From: Cohnella pontilimi
GTDB taxonomy: Bacteria > Bacillota > Bacilli > Paenibacillales > Paenibacillaceae
Direction: 5' to 3'
Length of the DNA: 64,000 nt
Assembly (NCBI RefSeq): GCF_005049045.1
Contig: NZ_SUPK01000003.1
Span: 248,001 to 312,000 of the forward strand
Shown piece after piece: positions 41,385 to 49,573 of this stretch. Position numbers and translations under genes: made by a program. The notes under the pieces were generated by a model that was given only the letters and a program-made list of their open reading frames with translations, was not told the origin of the DNA and made no database searches. Every line of letters starts with the position of its first letter. The first letter of the stretch is position 1.

Positions 41385-42065
41385 TTAATCGATCGATTTC
41401 AGAGCCAGCTTCTCCAGCAATTGCTCCAGCGGTTGATCCGCCAAGGAATCGATCAGCAAATCCGCATCGGCGCCAAGGAAATCCATCTGCCTCGTCACCG
41501 CATTGGGTACGGCGATCGCATGCATGCCCGCTTTTTTCGCAGCCGTCAAGCCGTGCAGGGAGTCCTCCACCGCAACGGCTTCCGCCGGTTTCACGCCCAA
41601 ATCGGCGACAGCCAGCCGGTATAAGGCCGGATCGGGCTTTACCCGCTCCACGTCATCCGACGTGCGGATCGTTTCAAAATACTCCCGTATCCCCTTGGAC
41701 CGCAAATGCCGCTCAATCCATTCCCGCGTGGAGCTGGACGCGAGTCCGATCGACAGCCCGAGCCGCCGCGCCTCCTCCAGCCATTCCTTCACGCCTGCGC
41801 GCAGCTCCGCCTGGTCGGCTTTTTCCGTGAGATCCGCCTCATACCGCGCCCTCATCAGTTTATGATCCAACGGGCGTCCGATAAGCTGCTCCAGATCCGC
41901 ATAAGGATCATAGGGGCCGCCGACGGTGCCGATCCCGAGCGCCCATCGGGCGAGCGCCAGCTCCTGGCCGTGTTCCTCGAAAATGGTGCGGACCACCTCG
42001 AATGCCAAAGTTTCCGTGTCCAACAACGTTCCGTCAAAATCGAATACGATCGCTTTTATAGCCAA
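41385..42065 (-). CDS. HAD family hydrolase (beta-phosphoglucomutase-like)
   Basis: A 226-residue phosphatase/phosphomutase. The catalytic motif I is FDFDGTLLDTET (Asp9 nucleophile, Asp11 acid/base). The helical cap follows, motif II is LASSSTRE, motif III VKPDPALYRLA and motif IV AVEDSLHGL. It belongs to the subgroup with YhcW and beta-phosphoglucomutase. The substrate is unknown. The start is TTG at 42065, with AGGAG upstream that overlaps the MFS stop codon; this suggests translational coupling with the MFS gene. Confidence 0.88.
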   Translation of the reverse strand: MAIKAIVFDFDGTLLDTETLAFEVVRTIFEEHGQELALARWALGIGTVGGPYDPYADLEQLIGRPLDHKLMRARYEADLTEKADQAELRAGVKEWLEEARRLGLSIGLASSSTREWIERHLRSKGIREYFETIRTSDDVERVKPDPALYRLAVADLGVKPAEAVAVEDSLHGLTAAKKAGMHAIAVPNAVTRQMDFLGADADLLIDSLADQPLEQLLEKLALKSID

Positions 42066-42080
42066 TGTGTGTCAGCACTC

Positions 42081-43295
42081 CTATCTCTCGTTAACCATTT
42101 CTCTGAGTACGCCGCGGCGCCACACCGCTCCCAGGAAAGATATCGCGTAACAAACGGACGCTCCGATATAAATCATCTGGATCCCGTAGCGGTCCGCCAG
42201 CCACCCGGCCACCAGCAGCGAAACGCCGAACAGCACGGAAATGAGCGTCGTTCGAGCCGCGAATACGGACGGCATTTCTCGTTTCGGAGCGGCAAACTGG
42301 ATCATCGTCGTCCCGGCCAATCCGGCAGCGGATTCCGCGAAACCGATCACCACCATGACAGCCAGCGCCATCTCGGGATGTACGGTGAACGAGAAAATCA
42401 GCACGCTCAAGGCCAGCCCTCCGCTTCCGGCGAGCAGAAGGAAGGCCAGCTTCCGCCTGGCGTCCTGGACGAACTGGCCGATGCCCCAATTCGCCGCAAT
42501 CAGTCCCGCGCAGAATGCTCCGTTCATCCAGCCCCACCATACTTCGCCGACGCCTAGCTGCTGTTCTGCGAACACGAGAAGCAGCGCTCCCGCGAACGCG
42601 GCGGATAACAATCCGCCCCAAACATCCATCCAAAGCAGCAGGCGCAGTGAGGGCACGCGCAAGAACATTTTCCAGCCTTGCAGTAAGGACTTGGCTCCCC
42701 CCGCCTCCTCTTCCTCCTCGGACGCTTCGAATCCGGACTCCTCCCGAATCAGCAAGGAAGACACACCAGCAAACAGCAACAAGAGAGCCGCGACCCACAA
42801 GGACGCAGCGGAACCCAGCGCGGACACCGCAATGGCTCCGCCCGCCCATCCGGCAAGCGAACAAGCTTGGCTGACAGCTCCCAATGTTCCGTTTGCTTTT
42901 AGAAGCTCATCATTTTCTACGATCCTAGGCACCAAGGAAGATCTAGCGGGACCCGCGACTCCTTCCAGCACGGATAATACCAGGACGGCGGACGTGAGCC
43001 ATTCCACCTGCGCGCGCCCGGCGAACGTTCCTAAATACAACGCCAGTAAAGCCAGACCACAGCATTGAACGAGCAGGCAGAACGCGAGCAGCCGGCTGAG
43101 ACGGTATCTCCGCAGGACAAGCGGCGCCCCGAAGCTTCCGGTCGACATGCCGATCACCCTCAGCAGCGGGAAGAGTGCGGCAACGGCAGCCGAGCCGGTC
43201 TGGCGGTACAACGTGGTCACCAACGCCAATATATACAAAATATCGCCCAGCGTCGAACAAGCCTGGCCGGATAATACATAACGAAGCCGTTTCAT
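42081..43295 (-). CDS. MFS transporter
   Basis: A 404-residue membrane protein with about twelve hydrophobic segments, matching the major facilitator superfamily (drug-exporter-like subgroup). An acidic loop with a run of Glu (EASEEEEEAGG, about residue 195) lies between the two six-helix halves. No substrate signature is recognised; export is likely by subgroup. The ribosome binding site before ATG at 43295 is weak. It is followed by the HAD phosphatase gene, whose start overlaps its end region, so the two form one unit. Confidence 0.85.
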   Translation of the reverse strand: MKRLRYVLSGQACSTLGDILYILALVTTLYRQTGSAAVAALFPLLRVIGMSTGSFGAPLVLRRYRLSRLLAFCLLVQCCGLALLALYLGTFAGRAQVEWLTSAVLVLSVLEGVAGPARSSLVPRIVENDELLKANGTLGAVSQACSLAGWAGGAIAVSALGSAASLWVAALLLLFAGVSSLLIREESGFEASEEEEEAGGAKSLLQGWKMFLRVPSLRLLLWMDVWGGLLSAAFAGALLLVFAEQQLGVGEVWWGWMNGAFCAGLIAANWGIGQFVQDARRKLAFLLLAGSGGLALSVLIFSFTVHPEMALAVMVVIGFAESAAGLAGTTMIQFAAPKREMPSVFAARTTLISVLFGVSLLVAGWLADRYGIQMIYIGASVCYAISFLGAVWRRGVLREMVNER

Positions 43296-43424
43296 CCGTC
43301 AGCACCAATCCTTATTTATTTAGTTGTCAAAGTTACAGGATTGGGCTGTCGGCTTACAACGGTATCCCTCCGTTCCTTTCTCCTTGATTTCAAGTATATC
43401 ATTCGACTGGCGAATACGTTCGGG

Positions 43425-44375
43425 TTAATCGAACCAGCCTTTGCGTCTGAACCATATGTACATACCGATTCCCAGCCCCGCCATCACGACGAGCACGGTG
43501 AAATAACCCCAACGGGTGTGCAGCTCGGGCATATTTTCGAAATTCATGCCGTAAATGCCCGCGATAAAGGTAAGCGGCATGAATATGGTCGTGATCACCG
43601 TCAGCGTCTTCATGATCATGTTCATCCGGCCCGAGCGGATTGAGTCGTAGCTGTCTCGTAAATCCGAAGTCATCTCGCGATTGGACTCGATCATATCCGT
43701 CAGCTTGAGGAGATGATCGTGGATATCGATAAAATAGGCGATGTGTTCGCGGACGCCGGGAATTTTGTCGGTGTTGATGACCCGGTACAGCAAATCCCGC
43801 ATCGGAATGACCGTCCGGCGCAGCCGAAGCAGGTCCGTCCGGATTTCATACACTTCGTTGATGAGCGTCTGCAGCTTCTCCTTGGCTTCGCGGTCTTCCA
43901 TATCGTTCATATGGTCCTCGATGCGGTACAGCGTCGGAAAATAGTTGTCGACAATTTTGTCCAAAATCAAATAGGCGATGTAGTAATGGTCTAGTTTCCG
44001 GGACCCGGCATTCTCCTTAACGCGCCGCCATGACTCTTCGATTTCGTGTGAAGGGTTGAGATGGAATGATACGATTCCCCGAGGCCCCAGAAATAAGTTG
44101 AGCTCGTCCGACTCCAGCGTCGATGGATCCACCGCGTGCAGTACGAAAAAATGCGTATCCTCATAGTGGTCGAGTTTGGGCCTCTGCAGCAAATGCAGAC
44201 AGTCTTCGATCGCGAGCGGATGAAAATGAAAATAGCTGTCCAGCAGCTTCGTTTCTTCCTCCGTCGGGCAGTCAAAATCGACCCAGAACCACTGGATGGA
44301 AGGTTCGGTCAAGTTATGCAAAGGAATGTTCTCGATGAATTCCCCTTGTTCCGTTACGGCCAGCGTACGAAGCAA
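43425..44375 (-). CDS. corA: CorA family magnesium/divalent cation transporter
   Basis: A 316-residue channel protein. The long cytosolic domain (1-255) is rich in acidic helices. Two C-terminal transmembrane helices follow, with the pore-mouth selectivity motif Gly276-Met277-Asn278 (YGMNFENMPE). CorA forms homopentamers and carries Mg2+, Co2+ or Ni2+ inward. It ends KGWFD, close to the usual basic end. The start is TTG at 44375, with AGAGGTG about 7 bases upstream. It is monocistronic. Metal choice cannot be told from the sequence. Confidence 0.95.
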   Translation of the reverse strand: MLRTLAVTEQGEFIENIPLHNLTEPSIQWFWVDFDCPTEEETKLLDSYFHFHPLAIEDCLHLLQRPKLDHYEDTHFFVLHAVDPSTLESDELNLFLGPRGIVSFHLNPSHEIEESWRRVKENAGSRKLDHYYIAYLILDKIVDNYFPTLYRIEDHMNDMEDREAKEKLQTLINEVYEIRTDLLRLRRTVIPMRDLLYRVINTDKIPGVREHIAYFIDIHDHLLKLTDMIESNREMTSDLRDSYDSIRSGRMNMIMKTLTVITTIFMPLTFIAGIYGMNFENMPELHTRWGYFTVLVVMAGLGIGMYIWFRRKGWFD

Positions 44376-44528
44376 ACGCGATCACCTCTTACGGCTCATT
44401 ATGCCCCTCCCGCCATCCATTTGGCAACAATTGCTCTTGAAGTACCGGCTCGAAGGAGACTATCGGCAAAGTATCGAATAATGTGAGATAATACTTTCAC
44501 CTATTAGAGCGCGGAAGGGGTTTTCTCC

Positions 44529-45368
44529 TTGAAGTATCGTGAGTTTCAGTGGCATTCCCCCGAAGGCAAGCCGGGCTTCGCTTGCGAATGGCTGCCCGAT
44601 GAACTTTCCGGCATACAAGCGGTCGTAGTTATCGTTCACGGCATGGGCGAGCATACCGGCCGATATTTGCACGTGGCGGATCACCTGACAACTCACGGCT
44701 ATGCGGTTTTGGCGTTTGACCAGCATGGCCATGGGAGGACGGACGGCAAGCGAGGACATATCCGTACATACGACAACTTGCTGGAAGGCGTCGATTTCCT
44801 GCTTGCTGAGGCCGAGCGGCTGTTTCCGGAGAAGCCCCGCTTTCTATTCGGACACAGTATGGGCGGCAATGTTACGCTCAATTATTTGCTCCGACGGCGT
44901 CCGCAAATTGCGGGTGCGGTGGTGACGGGCCCTTGGTTGAAGCTGGCGTTCGATCCGCCGGCCGTCCGGGTTGTTATGGCCCGCGCGATCAATAGGCTGT
45001 ATCCGGCCTGGACGGACAACCGGCCGCTTCAGCCCAATCATTTGACCTCGGATCTCGAGATGGTCCGGCGCATTAAAGAGGATCCTTTAGGCCATGGCAG
45101 CATTACGGCGAGATTTTTCCTCTCCGTACAGCACGCCGGCCTTTGGGCGCTGAAGCATGCTTCGGAGCTGTCGGTGCCGGTGCTGCTCATGCATGGCGGC
45201 GACGACAAAGTGACGTCGATCCACGCGAGCCGCCGTTTCGCCGAGTTGGCAGGCGATAGGTGCAAGTTCATGGAGTGGCCGGGACTTCGCCATGAGCTCC
45301 ATAATGAAGCGGAGCGCGATAAGGTGTTCGCCGTGATTCGCGAATGGTTTGCCGAGCGGTTGTCATAA
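44529..45368 (+). CDS. Alpha/beta hydrolase (monoacylglycerol-lipase / lysophospholipase-like)
   Basis: A 279-residue cytosolic hydrolase of the Hydrolase_4/serine aminopeptidase S33 group. The oxyanion motif HGMGEHTGRY (37-46) and GHGRTDGKRG (67-76) are typical of monoglyceride lipases; nucleophile Ser110 is in GHSMGGN. A late Asp (MHGGDDKVT) and His (LRHELHNE) fit the triad. It may release fatty acids from monoacylglycerol or lysolipid. The start is TTG at 44529, with GGAAGGGG 8 bases upstream. It is monocistronic. Confidence 0.88.
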   Translation: MKYREFQWHSPEGKPGFACEWLPDELSGIQAVVVIVHGMGEHTGRYLHVADHLTTHGYAVLAFDQHGHGRTDGKRGHIRTYDNLLEGVDFLLAEAERLFPEKPRFLFGHSMGGNVTLNYLLRRRPQIAGAVVTGPWLKLAFDPPAVRVVMARAINRLYPAWTDNRPLQPNHLTSDLEMVRRIKEDPLGHGSITARFFLSVQHAGLWALKHASELSVPVLLMHGGDDKVTSIHASRRFAELAGDRCKFMEWPGLRHELHNEAERDKVFAVIREWFAERLS

Positions 45369-45379
45369 GCCTTGGCGCA

Positions 45380-45424
45380 CAAAGACCCGATTCTTCCGGT
45401 GTTTCCGGTTGAATCGGGTCTTTG
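45380..45424. terminator. Bidirectional terminator (lipase / cytochrome c)
   Basis: CAAAGACCCGATTC (45380-45393) pairs perfectly with GAATCGGGTCTTTG (45411-45424), between the convergent lipase and cytochrome c genes. Confidence 0.85.
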
Positions 45425-45442
45425 GCTATGCTATGAGCCGAG

Positions 45443-45859
45443 TTACTTCTTCGCGCTCAGCCAGTTCGCCAGCGCATGAATCTGGTCGTCGGACAGCGTG
45501 CCTTTGAAAGCGGGCATACCGCCGCCGCCGTTGCTGATTCTGGTCGCGATGTCATCCGCGGACAAGCGGGCGCCCACGTTGCTGAGCGCCGGCCCCGCCC
45601 CGCCGCTGAGATCGGCCGCGTGGCAGGCCAGGCATTGCTGCTGGTACAGAGCCGTCGCATCGGCGGTGCCGCCTGTGGGCGACGCCGTCGGCGAAGCTGC
45701 CGGAGAGCCGCCGGGCGAAGCCGTCGTCGTTGCCGTAGGCGTTCCGGCTGGCGTTCCCGCCGGAGGAGTCTGGTCCGGCGCGCCATTATTGTTTCGGTTG
45801 CAGGCCGGCGCCAGGAAAATCAAAGAGAAGCCGAGTACGAGTACTCCAATTTTCTTCAT
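45443..45859 (-). CDS. Cell-surface c-type cytochrome
   Basis: A 138-residue monohaem cytochrome c outside the membrane. Haem attaches at Cys76-x-x-Cys79-His80 (CLACH) and the distal ligand is Met115 (GGGGMPAF). A hydrophobic signal leads to Cys20 (FLAPACN). The lipobox is not ideal (Pro at -2), so lipid anchoring is likely but not certain. Residues ~27-66 form a Pro/Thr/Ala/Ser-rich tether. The GGGAGG site is 8 bases before ATG at 45859. It lies 2 kb from the PQQ operon and 7 kb from the PQQ dehydrogenase. It is a good candidate electron acceptor for that enzyme; this is inference. Confidence 0.88.
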   Translation of the reverse strand: MKKIGVLVLGFSLIFLAPACNRNNNGAPDQTPPAGTPAGTPTATTTASPGGSPAASPTASPTGGTADATALYQQQCLACHAADLSGGAGPALSNVGARLSADDIATRISNGGGGMPAFKGTLSDDQIHALANWLSAKK

Positions 45860-46044
45860 TCCACTTACCTCCCGATTCATCGCTTGAACAGCGTGGGGTC
45901 AACTGTTAGAGTCCCCCAATTGAACCGGGCCATACGCCAGGTTCCTTCTCATCCCCTGAAAATTTCGCCAAAAGAATACGAGACCCGCAAATGGACATTC
46001 TAGGAGAAGCAATATTGCCATTTTTGGCAGCAGCAGGTGACGAG

Positions 46045-46273
46045 ATGGACATTCAAAACGACCTGGTCGGCCATTTGACCGAATTGCGCAAACGGTCTCC
46101 TCATCGTCGGCGCAGGTTTTATCACCGCGATGTGCGGAGGCTTGTACCTCTCTCCTCATATTCTCCGGCAGTTGAAGCAGCTTTCGTCCGCGGCCTCGAT
46201 CAACGGCATCATAGAGGACGACAAAGCCGAGCCGATCGAGCTCGGGAAAGAAGAGCGGCACAAGTTGACTTGA
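46045..46273 (+). pseudogene. Broken tatC-like remnant
   Basis: The frame from ATG 46045 reads DLVGHLTELRKR, the conserved start of TatC, the twin-arginine translocation channel. A single extra base at about 46096 breaks the frame. Reading on in the next frame gives LLIVGAGFITAMCGGLYLSP, the first TatC transmembrane helix, then a short charged tail that ends at TGA 46273. The product would be only ~75 residues, against ~245 in intact TatC, so it looks like an internally deleted and frameshifted copy. TatC exports folded proteins. The remnant lies between the cytochrome c and MntP genes. Confidence 0.55.
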
Positions 46274-46283
46274 GCGGCGACAT

Positions 46284-46324
46284 TAAACAGTCCCGCTTCT
46301 CCTGGACGAGAGACGGGACTGTTT
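46284..46324 (+). terminator. Hairpin after the tatC remnant
   Basis: aaacagtcccg pairs with cgggactgttt, with an inner tctc/gaga pair. It lies just after the remnant's stop codon. Confidence 0.7.
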
Positions 46325-46342
46325 GCGTCGGTTGCTTATTGC

Positions 46343-46467
46343 ACCTGTAAGACTGTCCCACAATCTTATTTCCGCCGACCGCAGCTCTCGCTTACCTGTA
46401 AGACTGTGCCACCATCTCATTCCCACCGACCGCTGCCCGAACTCACCTGTAAGTCTCGTCACGTCCG
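46343..46467. repeat. 51-bp tandem repeat, 2.4 copies
   Basis: acctgtaagactgt recurs at 46343, 46394 and (partly) 46445, exactly 51 bases apart. Copies are diverged. The stretch to 46524 has no other feature. Confidence 0.75.
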
Positions 46468-46524
46468 TGTACATGACGCCGAAGGCAACCCCAGTCCCTT
46501 GCAGGGTTGCTCGACATCACCGAT

Positions 46525-47082
46525 TCAGCTATACAGGAAGGCAAAGTTCTCGATAAGCATCCAAACGCCTATCAACCCCAGCACAACGCCCGACGCTTTT
46601 TCGGCCCATTCTCCAAGGTAAGGCTTGAGTTTGGCGCCGAAAGTAACGCCGATCATGGAGAATGTGAACGATTGGACAGCTATCAGTATGATCGTGAGCA
46701 CGATTGGCGCTTGCATCAATCCGGCGGTAAAACCTACCGCGAGCTCGTCCAGGCTGATGCCGGTCGCCACCGCAATTAACGGCCACCCGGCGAGCGGTTT
46801 ACCATGCGCCGTATGATCATCCTCTTCCCTGTCGAAAAAAAAGTAAATTGCCACTCCGATCAATAACAGAGCTCCAATCACGGATATCGCGCCTTTAAAA
46901 TAATGACTGAGCGCTCCTCCGATGATGATGCCGGCAATCGGCATAAGGGATTCGGCTGTTGCGAACACAAGCGCGTAATTTATCTTGTTCTTAGGCTCTT
47001 TTCTTAGTCCCAACGAAGCGGAGACGACTAACGCATCGAAACCTAACGACAAGGTTAAGATCCAAGCGAACACCATTTCCAT
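46525..47082 (-). CDS. MntP/YtaF family manganese efflux-type protein
   Basis: A 185-residue membrane protein with six hydrophobic segments. Two MntP half-repeats are visible: LTLSLGFDALVVSASLGLR near the N-terminus and GISLDELAVGFTAGLM in the second half, each with the conserved Asp used for metal transport. MntP exports Mn2+. YtaF, a sporulation-linked relative, is the alternative. AAGGAG lies before the ATG at 47082. It is monocistronic. Its closeness to the PQQ genes looks incidental. Confidence 0.85.
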   Translation of the reverse strand: MEMVFAWILTLSLGFDALVVSASLGLRKEPKNKINYALVFATAESLMPIAGIIIGGALSHYFKGAISVIGALLLIGVAIYFFFDREEDDHTAHGKPLAGWPLIAVATGISLDELAVGFTAGLMQAPIVLTIILIAVQSFTFSMIGVTFGAKLKPYLGEWAEKASGVVLGLIGVWMLIENFAFLYS

Positions 47083-47216
47083 GACGATGCTCCTTCCGTC
47101 CTGATTACCAATATATAAGCTTGGACATCTCTATAGTACAGGCTTGGTATAAGTTCGCAGCATTCGTGAGACCTTAACGGAAGGATATAAATCATAACTC
47201 GAAGGCAGGTAAGTCC

Positions 47217-47675
47217 ATGAGAAGCACAATGTTACGCGGATTAATTGTCGCAGTCGTATTTCTCCTATTTGCGGTTCCGGCTTATGCCCATTCCGCAACG
47301 TCAAACGGAGGAAACGGCGGGCTTGGCAACGGAATGGGAACAAATACGCAGGGTGGCATGCACGATGGGATCTCAGCGCATCGACACGGTAACAAGATAA
47401 ACGTCCAGTCGATCGACGGCTCCACAATAACGACGCACAAGCGCGATGTCAGCATATATGGAACAGGAACGGGCACTCAGTTCTTGAACGTAAACGCGAA
47501 TGATTCCAAGATGACGGACGGTAATCCGGGGGATCGAACGCAATCGTACACGAACGACGGATATCGCGCGCTGGGGACAACTTCCTCCAGAGGCATGGGA
47601 TGGGGTTGGCTCGGGTTGCTCGGATTGCTCGGGCTATTCGGAATTCGGAGCCGTAATCCGCAACGCGATCGCTAA
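47217..47675 (+). CDS. Secreted WGxxGxxG-type small protein
   Basis: A 152-residue exported protein. The signal peptide is about 1-24 (cleavage near AYAHS). A Gly/Asn/His-rich middle follows (SNGGNGGLGNGMG; MHDGISAHRHG). The end holds the motif WGWLGLLGLLGLFGIRSR, a hydrophobic C-terminal segment with a basic stop, as in WGxxGxxG family proteins of Paenibacillaceae. The C-terminal segment may be a sorting signal or membrane anchor. Function is unknown. A strong terminator follows (47693-47745). It lies just before pqqA. Confidence 0.75.
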   Translation: MRSTMLRGLIVAVVFLLFAVPAYAHSATSNGGNGGLGNGMGTNTQGGMHDGISAHRHGNKINVQSIDGSTITTHKRDVSIYGTGTGTQFLNVNANDSKMTDGNPGDRTQSYTNDGYRALGTTSSRGMGWGWLGLLGLLGLFGIRSRNPQRDR

Positions 47676-47692
47676 GAAGAGATGCCAAAGAT

Positions 47693-47745
47693 TAACGATG
47701 CAGGTCACCTTCCGAAAGCGGATGGGATCTGCATCGTTATTTTTG
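47693..47745 (+). terminator. Terminator before the pqq operon
   Basis: TAACGATGCAG (47693-47703) pairs with CTGCATCGTTA (47729-47739), followed by a T run. It isolates the pqq operon from upstream transcription. Confidence 0.88.
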
Positions 47746-47749
47746 CTTC

Positions 47750-47776
47750 TTGGACATTCTGATGCCGACATACAAT
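47750..47776 (+). promoter_or_regulatory. Candidate pqqA promoter
   Basis: TTGGAC (47750-47755) and TACAAT (47771-47776) lie 15 bases apart, between the terminator and pqqA. The spacing is short for a sigma-A promoter, so this is tentative. Confidence 0.35.
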
Positions 47777-47817
47777 CAATCAGAAACACGTTGCGATTTC
47801 AGGAAGGAGGTGTCACC

Positions 47818-47889
47818 ATGTGGGTTAAACCTGAGTTTAAGATCGTTGAGCTTTGCGCCGAAGTGACGGCCTATGCATATCGCAAATGA
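47818..47889 (+). CDS. pqqA: PqqA, PQQ precursor peptide (23 aa)
   Basis: A 23-residue ribosomal peptide from which PQQ is built. The key Glu15 and Tyr19 (E-V-T-A-Y) have the invariant E-x3-Y spacing; PqqE crosslinks these two residues. The N-terminal MWVKPEF closely resembles Klebsiella PqqA (MWKKPAF). A near-perfect AAGGAGGTG site lies 5 bases before the ATG, so it should be strongly translated. It opens the operon pqqA-B-C-D-E plus dipeptidase. A hairpin directly after it (47896-47914) may hold back downstream transcription so that PqqA is made in excess. Confidence 0.92.
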   Translation: MWVKPEFKIVELCAEVTAYAYRK

Positions 47890-47895
47890 TGGAGT

Positions 47896-47914
47896 ATGCC
47901 GGAGAATCCGGCAT
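47896..47914 (+). terminator. Hairpin between pqqA and pqqB
   Basis: ATGCCGGA (47896-47903) and TCCGGCAT (47907-47914) form a perfect 8-bp stem with a gaa loop, followed by ctcttt. It resembles a partial terminator or mRNA stabiliser that could set a high PqqA to PqqB-E ratio. Confidence 0.6.
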
Positions 47915-47937
47915 CTCTTTCCTAAAGGGGATTCGTG

Positions 47938-48858
47938 ATGATTATTAAGCTGCTGGGCTCCGCCGCGGGAGGAGGATATCCTCAATGGAATTGCGCTTGC
48001 TCCAATTGCAATCGCGCGAGATCAGGCGACCCATCCGCGCGCCCCAGAAGGAATGATTCCCTGGCCATAAGCCCGGATGGCAGTCGTTGGGTTCTACTGA
48101 ACGCAAGCCCGGATGTCTGTCTTCAGACGGAAGAGAACGTGTGCCTCCATCCGGGTCCATCCATGCGCGGCTCCCCCATTCAAGTCGTCTTCCTTACCGA
48201 CGCGGAATTGGATCATACGACCGGACTTCTTCAGCTCCGGCAAGGCTCGTCCATTGATGTCTATGCGACGCCGCCTGTTCTCGGCGCGCTTACGGACGGC
48301 TTTCCGGTGAGACGGATCGTAGAACCTTACTCAAGCTTTAGGTGGCACGAGATGAGTTTGGAGGAATCTTATGCCCTTTTTGGGGCAAAATTATCGATAT
48401 GTCCGTTTTATTTGGGCGATAAGCCCCCTCGGTATATCAGCGCGAGTCCGTTTCGAGAAGCGGCTCAGCAGCTGGAAGCCTGGAGCGTCGGCTATCGCAT
48501 AACAGACCTGGGGACGGGCGGAATCGCCGTCTACGCACCGGGGATCGAGGCGTGGTCGGAAACGCTGGAGCGGCATCTGGACGGCGCGGATTGCGTTTTC
48601 TTGGATGGAACCTTCTGGGTTGGCGACGAGCTGCGAAAACTTGGCGTATCGGAATTGCATGCTTCCGATATGGGTCATCTTCCTGTTGCCGGATCCGACG
48701 GAAGCGCCGAACGGTTCGCGCACTCGCCGGCCCGACGCAAAGTATATATTCACATCAATAATACGAATCCCATTCTGCTAGAGGATTCGCCGGAACGGCG
48801 AATGTTGACCGATATGGGCATCGAAATCGGATTTGACGGGATGGAGTTGGAGATTTGA
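47938..48858 (+). CDS. pqqB: PqqB, MBL-fold PQQ biosynthesis hydroxylase
   Basis: A 306-residue metallo-beta-lactamase-fold protein. In PQQ synthesis PqqB hydroxylates the tyrosine side of the crosslinked Glu-Tyr product. Seen here: the N-terminal strand LLGSAAGGGYPQWNC, the structural zinc cysteines Cys19, Cys21, Cys24 (C-x-C-x2-C), the metal-loop LTDAELDHTTGLLQL and the C-terminal HINNTNPIL. Length fits the family. The start is ATG at 47938 with AAAGGGG upstream; GTG three bases earlier is possible. pqqC starts two bases after its stop. Confidence 0.95.
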   Translation: MIIKLLGSAAGGGYPQWNCACSNCNRARSGDPSARPRRNDSLAISPDGSRWVLLNASPDVCLQTEENVCLHPGPSMRGSPIQVVFLTDAELDHTTGLLQLRQGSSIDVYATPPVLGALTDGFPVRRIVEPYSSFRWHEMSLEESYALFGAKLSICPFYLGDKPPRYISASPFREAAQQLEAWSVGYRITDLGTGGIAVYAPGIEAWSETLERHLDGADCVFLDGTFWVGDELRKLGVSELHASDMGHLPVAGSDGSAERFAHSPARRKVYIHINNTNPILLEDSPERRMLTDMGIEIGFDGMELEI

Positions 48859-48859
48859 A

Positions 48860-49573
48860 ATGTTGAAATCGAATTTGCTCTCGAACGAACAATTCATATC
48901 GTGCTTACGACAAGTAGGAGAGGATCATTATCACGACAAGCATCCCTACCATATCAAAATGCACGAAGGCAAGCTTTCCCCTATTCAACTGCGGGCTTGG
49001 ATCGCGAACCGGTTCTATTATCAGAAGAATATTCCGGTCAAAGACGCGCTTATTCTGTCCAAGCTGCCATCCCGGGAAGATCGCCGGGAATGGATTCAGC
49101 GGATCATCGACCATGACGGCCGGGAAGGCAACGATGGCGGCATCGAGGCTTGGATTCGTCTGGGTGAAGCGGCGGACATTCCGAGAGAAGAAATGTTGGA
49201 TGAACGCCACGTGCTCCCTGCTGTCAGGTTCGCCGTCGACGCCTACGTGAACTTTTGCCGGTTGGAGCCCTGGCACATCGCCGTTGCCTCCTCCTTGACG
49301 GAGCTGTTCGCGCCTACGCTCGTCTCTAAGCGGATCGGCGTATTCGAGCAGCTATACCCATGGATTCGTCCGGAAGGGCTTGCCTACTTTCAAGCCCGGC
49401 TGACTCAAGCTCCACGCGATGCGGATCACGGTTTGAGCCTGGTATTGCGCGAATGCAGGGATCGCAGAGACCAAGAGCAGGCGATCGATGCTTTACGGTT
49501 CAAGTGCAATGTTCTCTGGGCACTGCTGGATGCTTTAAGCTTGGCGTACCCTGACGAGGAGAACGGCAGATGA
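48860..49573 (+). CDS. pqqC: PqqC, pyrroloquinoline quinone synthase
   Basis: A 237-residue cofactor-free oxidase that carries out the last ring closure and eight-electron oxidation to PQQ. The family's helical-bundle motifs are present: YHDKHPYHIKMHEG, LRAWIANRFYYQKNIPVKD, the RRxWIQRIIDHDG-type helix, and ELFAPTLVSKRI. GGAG lies 7 bases before ATG at 48860. Its stop overlaps pqqD by 4 bases (ATGA), so the two are coupled. Confidence 0.95.
   Translation: MLKSNLLSNEQFISCLRQVGEDHYHDKHPYHIKMHEGKLSPIQLRAWIANRFYYQKNIPVKDALILSKLPSREDRREWIQRIIDHDGREGNDGGIEAWIRLGEAADIPREEMLDERHVLPAVRFAVDAYVNFCRLEPWHIAVASSLTELFAPTLVSKRIGVFEQLYPWIRPEGLAYFQARLTQAPRDADHGLSLVLRECRDRRDQEQAIDALRFKCNVLWALLDALSLAYPDEENGR

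Noticed and set aside
46283..46474. A 63-codon minus-strand frame across the 51-bp repeats
   Set aside because: It is open mainly because the repeat period is a multiple of three, it includes a terminator hairpin and lacks a ribosome binding site.
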